A stretch of 5,954 nt of DNA from contig DCJL01000017.1 of NCBI GenBank assembly GCA_002320035.1, forward strand, positions 133,606 to 139,559, in the 5' to 3' direction. The position numbers and the translations under genes were made by a program. The notes under the pieces were generated by a model. That model was not told the DNA's origin. It did not search any database and saw only the letters and a program-made list of their open reading frames with translations. Shown here piece by piece: positions 1 to 5,804 of the stretch (positions are counted from its first letter, which is position 1; the number at the start of each line of letters is the position of its first letter). The stretch is from Clostridiales bacterium UBA1701. GTDB taxonomy: Bacteria > Bacillota > Clostridia > Oscillospirales > Oscillospiraceae.

Positions 1-24
1 AGCTTTTAGCTCCCGGGCGGTTCT

Positions 25-972
25 TTATTTATCCTGATTTTCTTTTTCAGCCTGCTTCCGGGCCTTTCTTCGTGCGCTGAGCTTTTTCCCGACGGGGACA
101 AGGATGAGCGCCAAAAGAGAAAGCACTGCCAGAGCCGGCAGGGCGCCCACGAGGAACACCAGCAAATCCTTAAAGAAATCGCCCACGGACGCAAGCCCAT
201 CTTTAAGAGCCAGCCATAGCCGCTGCCCATAGCTTATCTCGCTCTCGGGGCTGTATTCCCGGACCTCCTGAAGGGAGACGTTCACACTGCTGTAAGTCAC
301 CTGCCGGTCCCAGTTTTTCAGGGAGGACTGGAGACTCTCAATCTGATACCGGAGCTCCGTGATTTTTTCTTCGATGGCGATAACATCGGGTACGGTCTGG
401 GCCTTTTCCATCATTTCAAGAAGCCTTGCCTCCTGGGCAGTGTAGGCGGTGAGGCGGGCCTGCGCGTCGTAATACCGGGCGGTGACGTTCTCGGTATAGG
501 TATGGCTGTAAGGCACGTTGCCCAGCTCCGTAAGGCTGCCCATGAGCGTTTCAAAAGAGACGCTGGGGATACGCAAAAGGTAATCCGCGCTGCGCCGGCT
601 GGCATAGCCCTGGGATCTGGAGTAAAAATCCGCGCCGTTGACGCTGCTGGATTCCACCCAGCCGCCGTAACTGTCCACGAGGGCCATCAGCTTCTCAACG
701 CTGGAATCAAATTCTGTGGTTTCCACGGTCACGTCGGCGGAGTAGATGATTTTCGAGGGGTCCTCCGAGGGCACTTCGGACCCGGAGGCAGATTCGGGGC
801 GGTTCCCGGCGGCGCTGTCGGTCATGGCCAGACCGTATTCCGCCGCGTATTCGGCGTTCTCAGCGGCGGGGGCTTCGGCCGGGGCGGCCCGGTCTTTGGC
901 GGCGGAGCTGGCGCCGCAGGCGCAGAGCGCCATGCAGAGCAGGGCCAGGAAAAGGGAAAGGGCTTTTTTCAT
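25..972 (-). CDS. DUF4349 domain lipoprotein, membrane anchored
   Basis: Encodes 315 residues. The N-terminus is a lipoprotein signal: MKK, a hydrophobic stretch, then a lipobox-like L-C-A-C with the lipidated cysteine at about residue 19. An Ala/Glu/Ser-rich linker runs to about residue 72. The DUF4349 body follows (about 73-295): a beta-rich part with 'SYGGWVESSS' (101-110) and 'YLLRIPS' (131-137), a helical segment likely to form a coiled coil (about 168-220), then 'VTYSSVNVSLQEV', and a transmembrane helix at about 269-294 followed by a basic tail. This order (lipobox, GGxVESS, coiled coil, C-terminal membrane helix) is typical of the family, whose molecular function is unknown; members are often found near ECF sigma/anti-sigma genes. 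The ATG at 970-972 has AGGAGGA (982-988) nine bases upstream, which fixes the start. A likely ECF-type promoter lies at 1017-1041. It follows the tcdA-like gene at 115 bp. Family assignment is confident, function is not. Confidence 0.9.
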   Translation of the reverse strand: MKKALSLFLALLCMALCACGASSAAKDRAAPAEAPAAENAEYAAEYGLAMTDSAAGNRPESASGSEVPSEDPSKIIYSADVTVETTEFDSSVEKLMALVDSYGGWVESSSVNGADFYSRSQGYASRRSADYLLRIPSVSFETLMGSLTELGNVPYSHTYTENVTARYYDAQARLTAYTAQEARLLEMMEKAQTVPDVIAIEEKITELRYQIESLQSSLKNWDRQVTYSSVNVSLQEVREYSPESEISYGQRLWLALKDGLASVGDFFKDLLVFLVGALPALAVLSLLALILVPVGKKLSARRKARKQAEKENQDK

Positions 973-1016
973 TTTTTTCTATCCTCCTGTCATTTTTTCG
1001 CTTAAACTGCTTTTGT

Positions 1017-1041
1017 GACGGGGAAAAAATGAGAAAGTTCC
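1017..1041 (-). promoter_or_regulatory. Candidate ECF-sigma promoter of the DUF4349 gene
   Basis: On the minus strand GGAAC (1041-1037) is followed after 16 bases by CGTC (1020-1017), in a T-rich spacer. GGAAC / CGTC with 16-17 bp spacing is the usual architecture of extracytoplasmic-function sigma promoters. The predicted transcript start is near 1010, giving a leader of about 40 bases with the ribosome site at 982-988. I found no good sigma-A promoter in the same 115-bp gap. Inference from motif only. Confidence 0.45.
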
Positions 1042-1087
1042 CATTTTCTTCGCAAAGGGAAAATACGGAGCGCTTTCCCGGGCGCGC

Positions 1088-1792
1088 TTATTTGATAAGC
1101 TCCGTTACCACATGCTGGCACAGGAGCAGGCCCGCCGTGGCGGGGACCCAGACGAGAGACCCGGGAACGCTGCGGCGTCCGGGGGGCGGGGCCTCAAGCT
1201 GCCGGGGCTCCATGGGCGTCTCGGGGCTGAACACCACCGGGTGATGCAGCACGCCTCTGGCCCGCAGTTCCCGGCGCACCACCCGGGCCAGGGCGCAGCC
1301 GCTGGTTTTGGAAATGTCATCTATCCGGAGCAGGGACGCATCCCGCTTGTTGCCGGTGCCCAGGGCAGAGATAATGGGCAGATTCCGCTCCCTGCAGCTC
1401 ATAATCAGGTCAATTTTGCAGGAGACAAGGTCAATGGCGTCCACCACATAGTCGTAATCGGCAAAAAAACGCTCCCGATTTTCGCTCTCGTAGCGGGCGG
1501 CGATGGCGGTGACTTCTATATCGGGGTTGATATCCCTTATCCGCTCCGCCATGAGCTCCGCCTTGGGGCGGCCGATGGTGGAGCCCAGGGCGCAGAGCTG
1601 GCGGTTTATGTTGCTCCCGCCCACGCTGTCCATGTCGATCAGCGTGAGCCTGCCAATGCCGGAGCGGGCCAGGGCTTCGGCGCACCAGGAACCTACGCCG
1701 CCCAGACCGAACACTGCCGCATGGCTCTGCCAAAGACGCTCCATGGCCGCGTCTCCCAGCAGCATCCGGGCGCGAAGGCGTCTCTCGTCCAT
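1088..1792 (-). CDS. tcdA: tRNA threonylcarbamoyladenosine dehydratase (TcdA/YgdL-like ThiF family)
   Basis: A 234-residue ThiF/E1-superfamily enzyme. TcdA uses ATP to cyclise the t6A base at position 37 of ANN-decoding tRNAs to ct6A in the cytoplasm. Visible motifs: the Rossmann nucleotide-binding loop GLGGVGS (29-35) followed by EALARSGIG (39-47), 'LIDMDSV' (51-57), the 'SNINRQ' signature (60-65) with 'KAELMAERI' (77-85), 'DAID' (118-121), 'SKTSGCALARVVRREL' (161-176), and a C-terminal 'VPATAGLLL' helix. These match TcdA/YgdL better than ThiF or MoeB, since no zinc-binding CxxC pairs are visible. It is somewhat shorter than E. coli TcdA (about 268 residues), as Firmicute versions tend to be. 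The ATG at 1790-1792 has AAGGAGGA (1799-1806) six bases upstream. It lies 72 bp downstream of the isomerase gene, but an intrinsic terminator sits in that gap, so its expression may depend on read-through or on a promoter inside the preceding gene. Confidence 0.9.
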   Translation of the reverse strand: MDERRLRARMLLGDAAMERLWQSHAAVFGLGGVGSWCAEALARSGIGRLTLIDMDSVGGSNINRQLCALGSTIGRPKAELMAERIRDINPDIEVTAIAARYESENRERFFADYDYVVDAIDLVSCKIDLIMSCRERNLPIISALGTGNKRDASLLRIDDISKTSGCALARVVRRELRARGVLHHPVVFSPETPMEPRQLEAPPPGRRSVPGSLVWVPATAGLLLCQHVVTELIK

Positions 1793-1821
1793 ATGTGTTC
1801 CTCCTTAAAACCCAAAATTAC

Positions 1822-1851
1822 AAAAACTGCCGCTCCGGGCGGGAGCGGCAG
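1822..1851 (-). terminator. Intrinsic terminator after the PpiC-type isomerase gene
   Basis: A perfect 10-bp inverted repeat, CTGCCGCTCC (1827-1836) and GGAGCGGCAG (1842-1851) around a 5-base loop, is followed on the minus strand by five T (1826-1822) and a further T-rich stretch. It begins 13 bases beyond the isomerase stop codon. The plus-strand side is followed by CGTTTTATT, so weak bidirectional activity is possible, though no plus-strand gene feeds it. Confidence 0.9.
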
Positions 1852-1864
1852 CGTTTTATTTCAG

Positions 1865-3676
1865 TCAGCCAACCAGGCGGTAGCCGAAGCCGGTGACGGC
1901 CTCGTAGCCGGAACTGAGCTCGGTGAGCCAGGCCTGAAGGGCCTCGGAGCGCATGGCGCTTTCGGCGATATAATCGCTGTAAAGCTGCCCCTCGCCCACG
2001 TAGTACATGATGTGGTATCCCGCGTAGCTGCTGGTTTCACCGTAGACAATGGCCGTGTCTCCGGGCTTGTGGCCTTCAAAGCAGAACGCATCGAACTCCT
2101 TCACCATCTGGTTTTTAGCGACCGCGTCATAGAGCCCGCCCCTGGTGTTGGAACCCGCGTCCTCGCTCATTTCATTGGCGAGGGCGGCGAAGCTGTCCTC
2201 GGTCTTGTCTCCGGCCTGCCACTGGGCATAAATCTCCTCGGCTTTCTCGCGGGCGGCAGCCTTGGCTTCCTCGGTATAAGCGCCGCTCTCATCGGCTTCG
2301 GCCTTCACGAGGATATGGCGCACCTGAGCAAGGGGATAGTGGTTATCGTCCCGGCTGAGGAAAAGGACAACGTAATAGCCGCTGCCGTCGTTCTCAATGA
2401 CCGCGGCGTCGCCAAGCTGGCGGCTGCCGGTCATCCAGTCTTTATATGCGCCGAGGCTGCTGCCCTTGGTGGTGCTGCTGCGGGTGGAGCGCGCGCCGTC
2501 CACCTGGGAGGCCACGGCCTCGTCAAAGCGGTCTGCGGCGGCGTCCATGGCAGCGTCGCCAAAGCGGAGAGGCTCGGCGGCCTCATCGTCCGCGGCGGCT
2601 TCGCCGGTCACGGCCTTATCTTCCGCGGCGGTTTCGCCGGTCACGGCCTTATCTTCCGCGGCGTCTTCGCCGGTCACGGTCTCATCTTCCGCGGCGGCTT
2701 CGCCGGTCACGGTCTCATCTTCCGCGGCGGCTTCGCCGGTCACGGCCTCATCCTCACCGGCGGCTTCGCCGGTCACAGGCTCGTCCCCGGTGACGGGCCC
2801 GGCAGGGGCGAAGCCGGACTCATAGGCGGCCAGAATTGCGTCGGCAGTGGCTTTGGCGGCGGCCAGAGTCTCCTCGGTAGGGGCGGAAGAAGCGGTGCCG
2901 TCCTCGGCGGTGGTCTCTACGGTCTCCGCGGCCACATAATAATAGGCAAGGCCGAAAATGTCGCTTGCGCCCTCAAGGCCCTTATAGTATTCCTCCAGCT
3001 CCGCGTCGGTGTACTGGAAACTGTCGGACATCTGGGACAGCACTTTGCTGGCCAGGGCAGAGTCCAGCCCGGCCTGGCGGACGAGGGCCTTAGTGACCCC
3101 GGTGCCGTAGCTGGCGGCAAAGAACTTGTCGACACTGCCGTAGCCCAGGCCCTTGACATATTCGTCCAGTCCTTCAAAGCCCGCGTCGACCTGGGCGATC
3201 TCGTCCTCGTCCAGCGTGATGCTCTTTTCGGCGGCATAGTCAAGGAGGGCCTTGGTCTGGGTCAGCTCCTGGCTGGCGGCATCAAGGAAATAATCCCTCC
3301 AGGTACCGCCCTCCAGCATGGGGCAGCTCTGGGAGCCAAGGCCGGCGATGCCGGCGCTGGTGTCCAGACCGAAAAGGGAGGCGTAGCTGCCGTACTGATT
3401 GGCCCAGGTGTAATACTGGTTTGCATAGCTGTAACTCACACGGGCGGGACTGAATCCCTCGCCTCCGATTGTCAGAGCGGTGGTGCCGGTGTAAAGAAAG
3501 CTGGAATTCAAAAACAGAATGGCGGCGATGAGAATCACTACGCCGATCGTGCCCAGCGTCCAGCGAAGCTTGCTCCGGGCCTTTTTCTTTGCCTCGGCCT
3601 GGGCGGCCAGAGTCTTTTTATCGGTGCCCGCCTCGCGGGCGGCCTGACGGTTTTTCTTTTCTGTTGAAGCGCTCAT
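1865..3676 (-). CDS. Membrane-anchored PpiC/parvulin-type peptidyl-prolyl isomerase with an acidic repeat insert
   Basis: A 603-residue extracytoplasmic folding catalyst. The first 38 residues are very basic and cytoplasmic. A single membrane helix (about 39-57) has no lipobox, so it is a signal anchor that leaves the rest outside the cell. Residues 75-245 are a helical region in the position of the SurA/PrsA N-terminal chaperone domain. A low-complexity stretch (about 255-370) contains six 11-residue repeats. The parvulin domain spans about 448-562: 'QVRHILVKAE' (451-460), 'ANEMSEDAGSNTRGGL' (500-515), 'MVKEFDAFCFEGHKPGD' (524-540) and 'YAGYHIMYYV' (551-560), all standard family landmarks. 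Parvulins catalyse cis-trans isomerisation of X-Pro bonds. The ATG at 3674-3676 has AAGGA (3686-3690) nine bases upstream and a clear sigma-A promoter at 3733-3761; an intrinsic terminator follows. The repeat block makes it longer than typical PrsA (about 290-300). Which proteins it folds cannot be told from this window. Confidence 0.9.
   Translation of the reverse strand: MSASTEKKNRQAAREAGTDKKTLAAQAEAKKKARSKLRWTLGTIGVVILIAAILFLNSSFLYTGTTALTIGGEGFSPARVSYSYANQYYTWANQYGSYASLFGLDTSAGIAGLGSQSCPMLEGGTWRDYFLDAASQELTQTKALLDYAAEKSITLDEDEIAQVDAGFEGLDEYVKGLGYGSVDKFFAASYGTGVTKALVRQAGLDSALASKVLSQMSDSFQYTDAELEEYYKGLEGASDIFGLAYYYVAAETVETTAEDGTASSAPTEETLAAAKATADAILAAYESGFAPAGPVTGDEPVTGEAAGEDEAVTGEAAAEDETVTGEAAAEDETVTGEDAAEDKAVTGETAAEDKAVTGEAAADDEAAEPLRFGDAAMDAAADRFDEAVASQVDGARSTRSSTTKGSSLGAYKDWMTGSRQLGDAAVIENDGSGYYVVLFLSRDDNHYPLAQVRHILVKAEADESGAYTEEAKAAAREKAEEIYAQWQAGDKTEDSFAALANEMSEDAGSNTRGGLYDAVAKNQMVKEFDAFCFEGHKPGDTAIVYGETSSYAGYHIMYYVGEGQLYSDYIAESAMRSEALQAWLTELSSGYEAVTGFGYRLVG
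2579..2776 (-). repeat. Six in-frame 33-bp tandem repeats inside the isomerase gene
   Basis: Six consecutive 33-bp units encode the 11-residue motif VTGEAAAEDE(T/A) with small changes (residues 301-366). A degenerate part-unit, VTGDEP (residues 295-300, bases 2777-2794), precedes them. Units at 2678-2710 and 2711-2743 are identical in all 33 bases; the others differ at a few positions. Because the unit is a multiple of three, copy-number change keeps the frame. The encoded stretch is acidic, Ala-rich and probably unstructured, and links the N-terminal helical region to the parvulin domain. Confidence 0.97.
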
Positions 3677-3732
3677 TGTATGTCATCCTTTTTCATGCTT
3701 TTCATTTCTGCCGCGTGTTTGCAGACTAAAGC

Positions 3733-3761
3733 ATTATAACCCAAATAAGCCCGCTGTTCAA
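3733..3761 (-). promoter_or_regulatory. Sigma-A promoter of the isomerase gene
   Basis: On the minus strand TTGAAC (3761-3756) and a perfect TATAAT (3738-3733) are separated by 17 bp. The expected start near 3726 gives a leader of about 50 bases before the ATG at 3676, with AAGGA at 3690-3686. This is the best sigma-A match in the window. Confidence 0.8.
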
Positions 3762-3765
3762 GAGA

Positions 3766-3780
3766 AATAACGCAGTTATT
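3766..3780. repeat. Short palindrome between divergent promoters
   Basis: AATAAC, three bases, GTTATT: a perfect 6-bp inverted repeat in an AT-rich gap. It lies a few bases upstream of the isomerase -35 box and about 30 bases upstream of the likely -35 of the divergent phosphoesterase gene. It could be an operator, but in AT-rich DNA a repeat of this size may be chance. Confidence 0.3.
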
Positions 3781-3811
3781 AAAATGTTAATTATATTCCC
3801 GTCTGTTTCGG

Positions 3812-3840
3812 TTGTTTTGACAGGCTGAATATGGTACGAT
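3812..3840 (+). promoter_or_regulatory. Probable extended -10 promoter of the metallophosphoesterase gene
   Basis: TTGTTT (3812-3817), a 17-bp spacer, then TACGAT (3835-3840) preceded by TG at 3832-3833, giving the extended -10 form TGnTACGAT. A start near 3847 would leave a leader of about 23 bases before the ATG at 3870. A TTGACA also occurs at 3817-3822 but has no -10 box at workable spacing. If this promoter is right, the earlier in-frame ATG at 3831 lies within it and cannot be the start. Confidence 0.45.
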
Positions 3841-3869
3841 TGGCTACGTATTCTGGAAAGGAAAAGGAC

Positions 3870-4712
3870 ATGAAGCGAAAAAAATCATTCATACGGAACA
3901 TGACTGCCGCGGCGGCCGCACTGCTGGCGGCGGTGTGTATCGTCTGCGACAGCAAGTATAACATTCAGCTTACGGAGTACCGCGTGGAGTCTCAGAAGCT
4001 CCCGGAGGAGCTGGACGGCTTCCGGATCGTGCATCTCTCCGACCTGCACGGAGCGGAGCTGGGCCGGGACAACGAGAGGCTGATAGAACTTACGCGCCGG
4101 CAGGAGCCGGACCTGATCGCCCTGACCGGGGATTTCGCGGAAAACGGGAAGGAGCTCTCGGCAGTGGAGAGCCTGCTGGAGGGCATAGAGGGTCTGGCGC
4201 CCGTTTATTATGTCTGCGGGAACCACGAATGGGCCGGGGGCTGCGTGGAGGAGATCAGGGCGCTGATGGAGCGCCATGGCGTGCGCTGGCTTTCAAATCA
4301 GTATGAGCTTCTGGAAAAAAACGGGGCGCGGCTTGTTGTCGCCGGGGCGGAGGATCCAAACGGCCGGGCGGATATGACAAGGCCCCGGGAGCTGGCAGAG
4401 AGGATCCGGGCAGACTATCCAGAGGATTTTGTGCTCTGGCTGGGGCACAGGAATTACTGGGTGCAGAGGTATCCGGAGCTTCCCGTCGACCTGATCCTCA
4501 GCGGCCATGCCCACGGCGGCATTGTACGCCTGCCCTTTATAGGCGGGCTTTTCAACACCAATCACGGCTTTGGGGCTGAGTATGAAAATGGCCTGTATTT
4601 CTCAGGAAGCTACTGCATGGAGGTTTCGCGGGGCCTTGGGAATTCTGTGCCCGTACCCAGGATTTTCAACCGCCCGGAGCTGGTGACGCTGGTTCTGGAG
4701 CGCGCGGAATGA
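3870..4712 (+). CDS. Membrane-anchored metallophosphoesterase (YkuE-like)
   Basis: A 280-residue calcineurin-like phosphoesterase with a basic start (MKRKK) and one N-terminal hydrophobic segment (about 12-26) that should anchor it with the catalytic domain outside the membrane; no proper lipobox is seen. Metal-site motifs are in canonical order: SDLHG (57-61, Asp58 and His60), TGDFAE (86-91, Asp88), GNHE (117-120), GHRNYW (192-197, His193) and SGHAHGG (211-217, His213 and His215). Relatives include YkuE and other two-metal phosphoesterases that act on phospholipid or nucleotide substrates; the substrate here is unknown. The C-terminal 'MEVSRGLGNS' strand region is typical. I place the start at 3870 because AAGGA (3858-3862) lies seven bases upstream. 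An in-frame ATG at 3831 would add 13 residues but has no ribosome site and overlaps the likely promoter. It is transcribed away from the isomerase gene. No GC-rich terminator directly follows, so its transcript may run to the terminator at 4928-4974. Confidence 0.9.
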   Translation: MKRKKSFIRNMTAAAAALLAAVCIVCDSKYNIQLTEYRVESQKLPEELDGFRIVHLSDLHGAELGRDNERLIELTRRQEPDLIALTGDFAENGKELSAVESLLEGIEGLAPVYYVCGNHEWAGGCVEEIRALMERHGVRWLSNQYELLEKNGARLVVAGAEDPNGRADMTRPRELAERIRADYPEDFVLWLGHRNYWVQRYPELPVDLILSGHAHGGIVRLPFIGGLFNTNHGFGAEYENGLYFSGSYCMEVSRGLGNSVPVPRIFNRPELVTLVLERAE

Positions 4713-4742
4713 TAATTTTTAATTAGTTTTTTTAAAAGGACA

Positions 4743-4772
4743 GTCATAATCTTTTCACAGCGCGCATATACT
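4743..4772 (+). promoter_or_regulatory. Candidate sporulation sigma-E-type promoter
   Basis: GTCATAAT (4743-4750), 14 bases, then CATATACT (4765-4772). This resembles the mother-cell sigma-E consensus (about TCATATT, 14 bp, CATACAAT), with 6 of 8 matches in the -10 element. The related sigma-K consensus also has a CATA -10 core and cannot be excluded. A short inverted repeat, GCATAT (4764-4769) and ATATGC (4777-4782), overlaps the -10. The predicted start near 4779 lies about 57 bases before the small coding region at 4836. Confidence 0.5.
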
Positions 4773-4835
4773 GAGGATATGCTGAAATCATAGAAAATTT
4801 TTCAGGCATTCTGACGAAAAACAGGAGGTATATGC

Positions 4836-4898
4836 GTGGAACACGATATTGACGATCTCATTTACGGCAGCTATGACCCGGGACCCAGCAGCCGGTAA
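4836..4898 (+). CDS. Probable small gene, 20-residue acidic peptide
   Basis: A GTG codon at 4836-4838 is preceded at seven bases by a perfect AGGAGG (4823-4828) and opens a 20-codon frame ending in TAA (4896-4898). The peptide starts MEHDIDDLIYGSYD and ends in a Pro/Ser-rich tail, PGPSSR; it is acidic, has no membrane segment and no cysteine. An ATG at 4832 is only three bases from the AGGAGG and gives just six codons, so the GTG is the better start. The case for a real gene is context: a sigma-E-like promoter upstream and a strong terminator 30 bases downstream. I do not recognise the peptide. If the promoter is right it would be made in the mother cell during sporulation, but that is inference. 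It could instead be a leader peptide or a non-coding transcript with a chance ribosome site. Confidence 0.5.
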   Translation: MEHDIDDLIYGSYDPGPSSR

Positions 4899-4927
4899 AA
4901 GGGCCGCGGAAATCCATGCGGCGAGAT

Positions 4928-4974
4928 AAAAAAGCCCGCCATCCCATATTTTGAAGTGGGATGGCGGGCTTTTG
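4928..4974. terminator. Bidirectional intrinsic terminator between convergent genes
   Basis: GCCCGCCATCCCA (4934-4946) and TGGGATGGCGGGC (4957-4969) form a perfect 13-bp stem around a 10-base loop, extended by A/T pairs. The plus side ends in TTTT (4970-4973), and the minus side in six T (4933-4928). It serves the plus-strand small gene (and possibly the phosphoesterase gene) and the minus-strand yitT-like gene, whose stop codon lies at 4977-4975, one base from the structure. Confidence 0.93.
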
Positions 4975-5592
4975 TCAACTGCGGTTTTGTTCTTTCCGGC
5001 GTGCGGGGGACCGGGAGACAAGGCCAATGATCTGGCCGGAGAGCACCACCGTAAGCAGCGAGTACAGGATGCGGCGCAGAGGGATATAGCTCAGGGACAG
5101 GAGCAGGACGATCAGGTCACTTGCCAGATAGATCCACTGAATTTTCAGCCCCGTGAGCTTTGCAAGGCCCATGGCCAGCGCGTCGTCCCCGCCGGGGGCG
5201 CCGCCGGCGCGGACGCTGATGCCCACGCCAAGGCCGACAAAAAGCGCGCCGAGCACGGCAGCGGCCAGAGGATAGGCGGCAATGCCGGGGAAGAGAGGCG
5301 GAAACAGCTCGCAGACCCAGTAAAACAGGGAAAAGCCGCCGCCCGCCGCAAGGGAGAGCAGCACAAAATCCCGGCCCAGAGTCAGCCAGCCGAAAAGATA
5401 GCAGGCGGCGTTGAGCACGAGGCCCGAAAGCGCGGGAGAGAGATCCAGCCAGTGATGCAGCAGCAGAGTCAGACCCAGAACGCCGCCCTCGGTGACGCCT
5501 GAGAGAGAATGAATATTATAAAGCCCGAAGGCCAGAACAGCGCTGCCCAGCAGGGACAGGCATACGCGCCTGAAATTCAGGGGGGAGGACAA
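4975..5592 (-). CDS. YitT-family membrane protein, short form
   Basis: About 205 residues of polytopic membrane protein with five or six predicted helices. Family landmarks are 'GLYNIHSLSGVTEGGVLGLT', the conserved Gly-rich loop 'RAGGAPGGDDALAM', and 'LSYIPLRRILYSLLTV'. The YitT family is widespread in Firmicutes; transport is often suggested but no substrate is established. Classical members (about 280-290 residues) carry a C-terminal DUF2179 domain; this one stops after the last helix with a short basic tail, so it is the membrane part only. The start is uncertain. The frame stays open to a TTG at 5655, which would add 21 residues, but that codon has no ribosome site and sits in a hairpin stem. 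The TTG at 5592-5590 has AAAGG (5607-5603) ten bases upstream and gives the short cytoplasmic start usual for the family, so I prefer it. Downstream of prfB on the same strand, but separated from it by a terminator. Confidence 0.85.
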   Translation of the reverse strand: MSSPLNFRRVCLSLLGSAVLAFGLYNIHSLSGVTEGGVLGLTLLLHHWLDLSPALSGLVLNAACYLFGWLTLGRDFVLLSLAAGGGFSLFYWVCELFPPLFPGIAAYPLAAAVLGALFVGLGVGISVRAGGAPGGDDALAMGLAKLTGLKIQWIYLASDLIVLLLSLSYIPLRRILYSLLTVVLSGQIIGLVSRSPARRKEQNRS

Positions 5593-5653
5593 ATTAACAA
5601 AACCTTTCTTTGATTTTTTCCGGGGATCGAGAGACGGGGCGGAAAAATGCGGC

Positions 5654-5686
5654 AACGGAACGGGCGCAGGAAGGGCTCGTTCCGTT
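5654..5686. repeat. Hairpin upstream of the yitT-like gene
   Basis: AACGGAACG (5654-5662) and CGTTCCGTT (5678-5686) form a perfect 9-bp stem, extendable by three pairs including one G-U, with a 9-base loop. On the minus strand no T tract follows directly; on the plus strand only TTTT overlaps the end, so it is a poor terminator in both directions. It may be a leader structure or operator for the yitT-like gene. Read on the minus strand the arms also spell GGAAC, 16 bases, CGTT, close to an ECF-type promoter. Confidence 0.5.
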
Positions 5687-5757
5687 TTGCGTATGATTTC
5701 TTGTCATGGAGGAAAGGGGGGGCGCCGCAGCGGGGCCGCCCCATGGCTGCCGACCGT

Positions 5758-5779
5758 AAAAACCGATTTCCGGAATCGG
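5758..5779 (-). terminator. Intrinsic terminator of prfB
   Basis: CCGATT (5763-5768) and AATCGG (5774-5779) make a 6-bp stem with a 5-base loop, followed on the minus strand by TTTTT (5762-5758). It begins 25 bases past the prfB stop. The stem is short but its position and T tract are right. It implies that the yitT-like gene needs its own promoter in 5593-5757. Confidence 0.7.
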
Positions 5780-5804
5780 CAATCAATGCGCGGGATGGGA
5801 AAGA

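Noticed and set aside
1021..1087. A terminator after the tcdA-like gene
   Set aside because: Only weak stems can be drawn (GGGAAA/TTTCCC or TTCCC/GGGAA with loops of 11 or more bases), with no clear T tract in the correct place, so I do not call one.
2579..2776. Tandem repeats as a possible CRISPR array
   Set aside because: The 33-bp units are directly adjacent without unique spacers and encode a regular in-frame peptide repeat within a gene.
1112..3667. An 851-codon open frame on the plus strand, antisense to the tcdA-like and isomerase genes
   Set aside because: It is the mirror of GC-rich codons in two well-recognised minus-strand genes, begins inside tcdA, has no ribosome site I can see, and translates to Gly/Ala/His-rich sequence with no family features. 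Its internal repeat (HGLIFRGGFAG) is just the reverse reading of the 33-bp repeat.
3831..3869. Longer start for the metallophosphoesterase (ATG at 3831)
   Set aside because: No Shine-Dalgarno sequence precedes it, it overlaps the likely -10 box, and the ATG at 3870 has an AAGGA at ideal spacing followed by a standard basic-hydrophobic N-terminus.
4788..5027. A 79-codon minus-strand frame across the gap between the phosphoesterase and yitT-like genes
   Set aside because: It overlaps the end of the yitT-like gene in another frame, runs straight through the 13-bp terminator hairpin, and has no supporting motif.
5719..5742. GC-rich imperfect hairpin (GGGGC-GCC with GGC-C-GCCCC)
   Set aside because: It has a bulge, no T tract on either side, and G/C runs of this kind fold easily by chance; no function can be argued.
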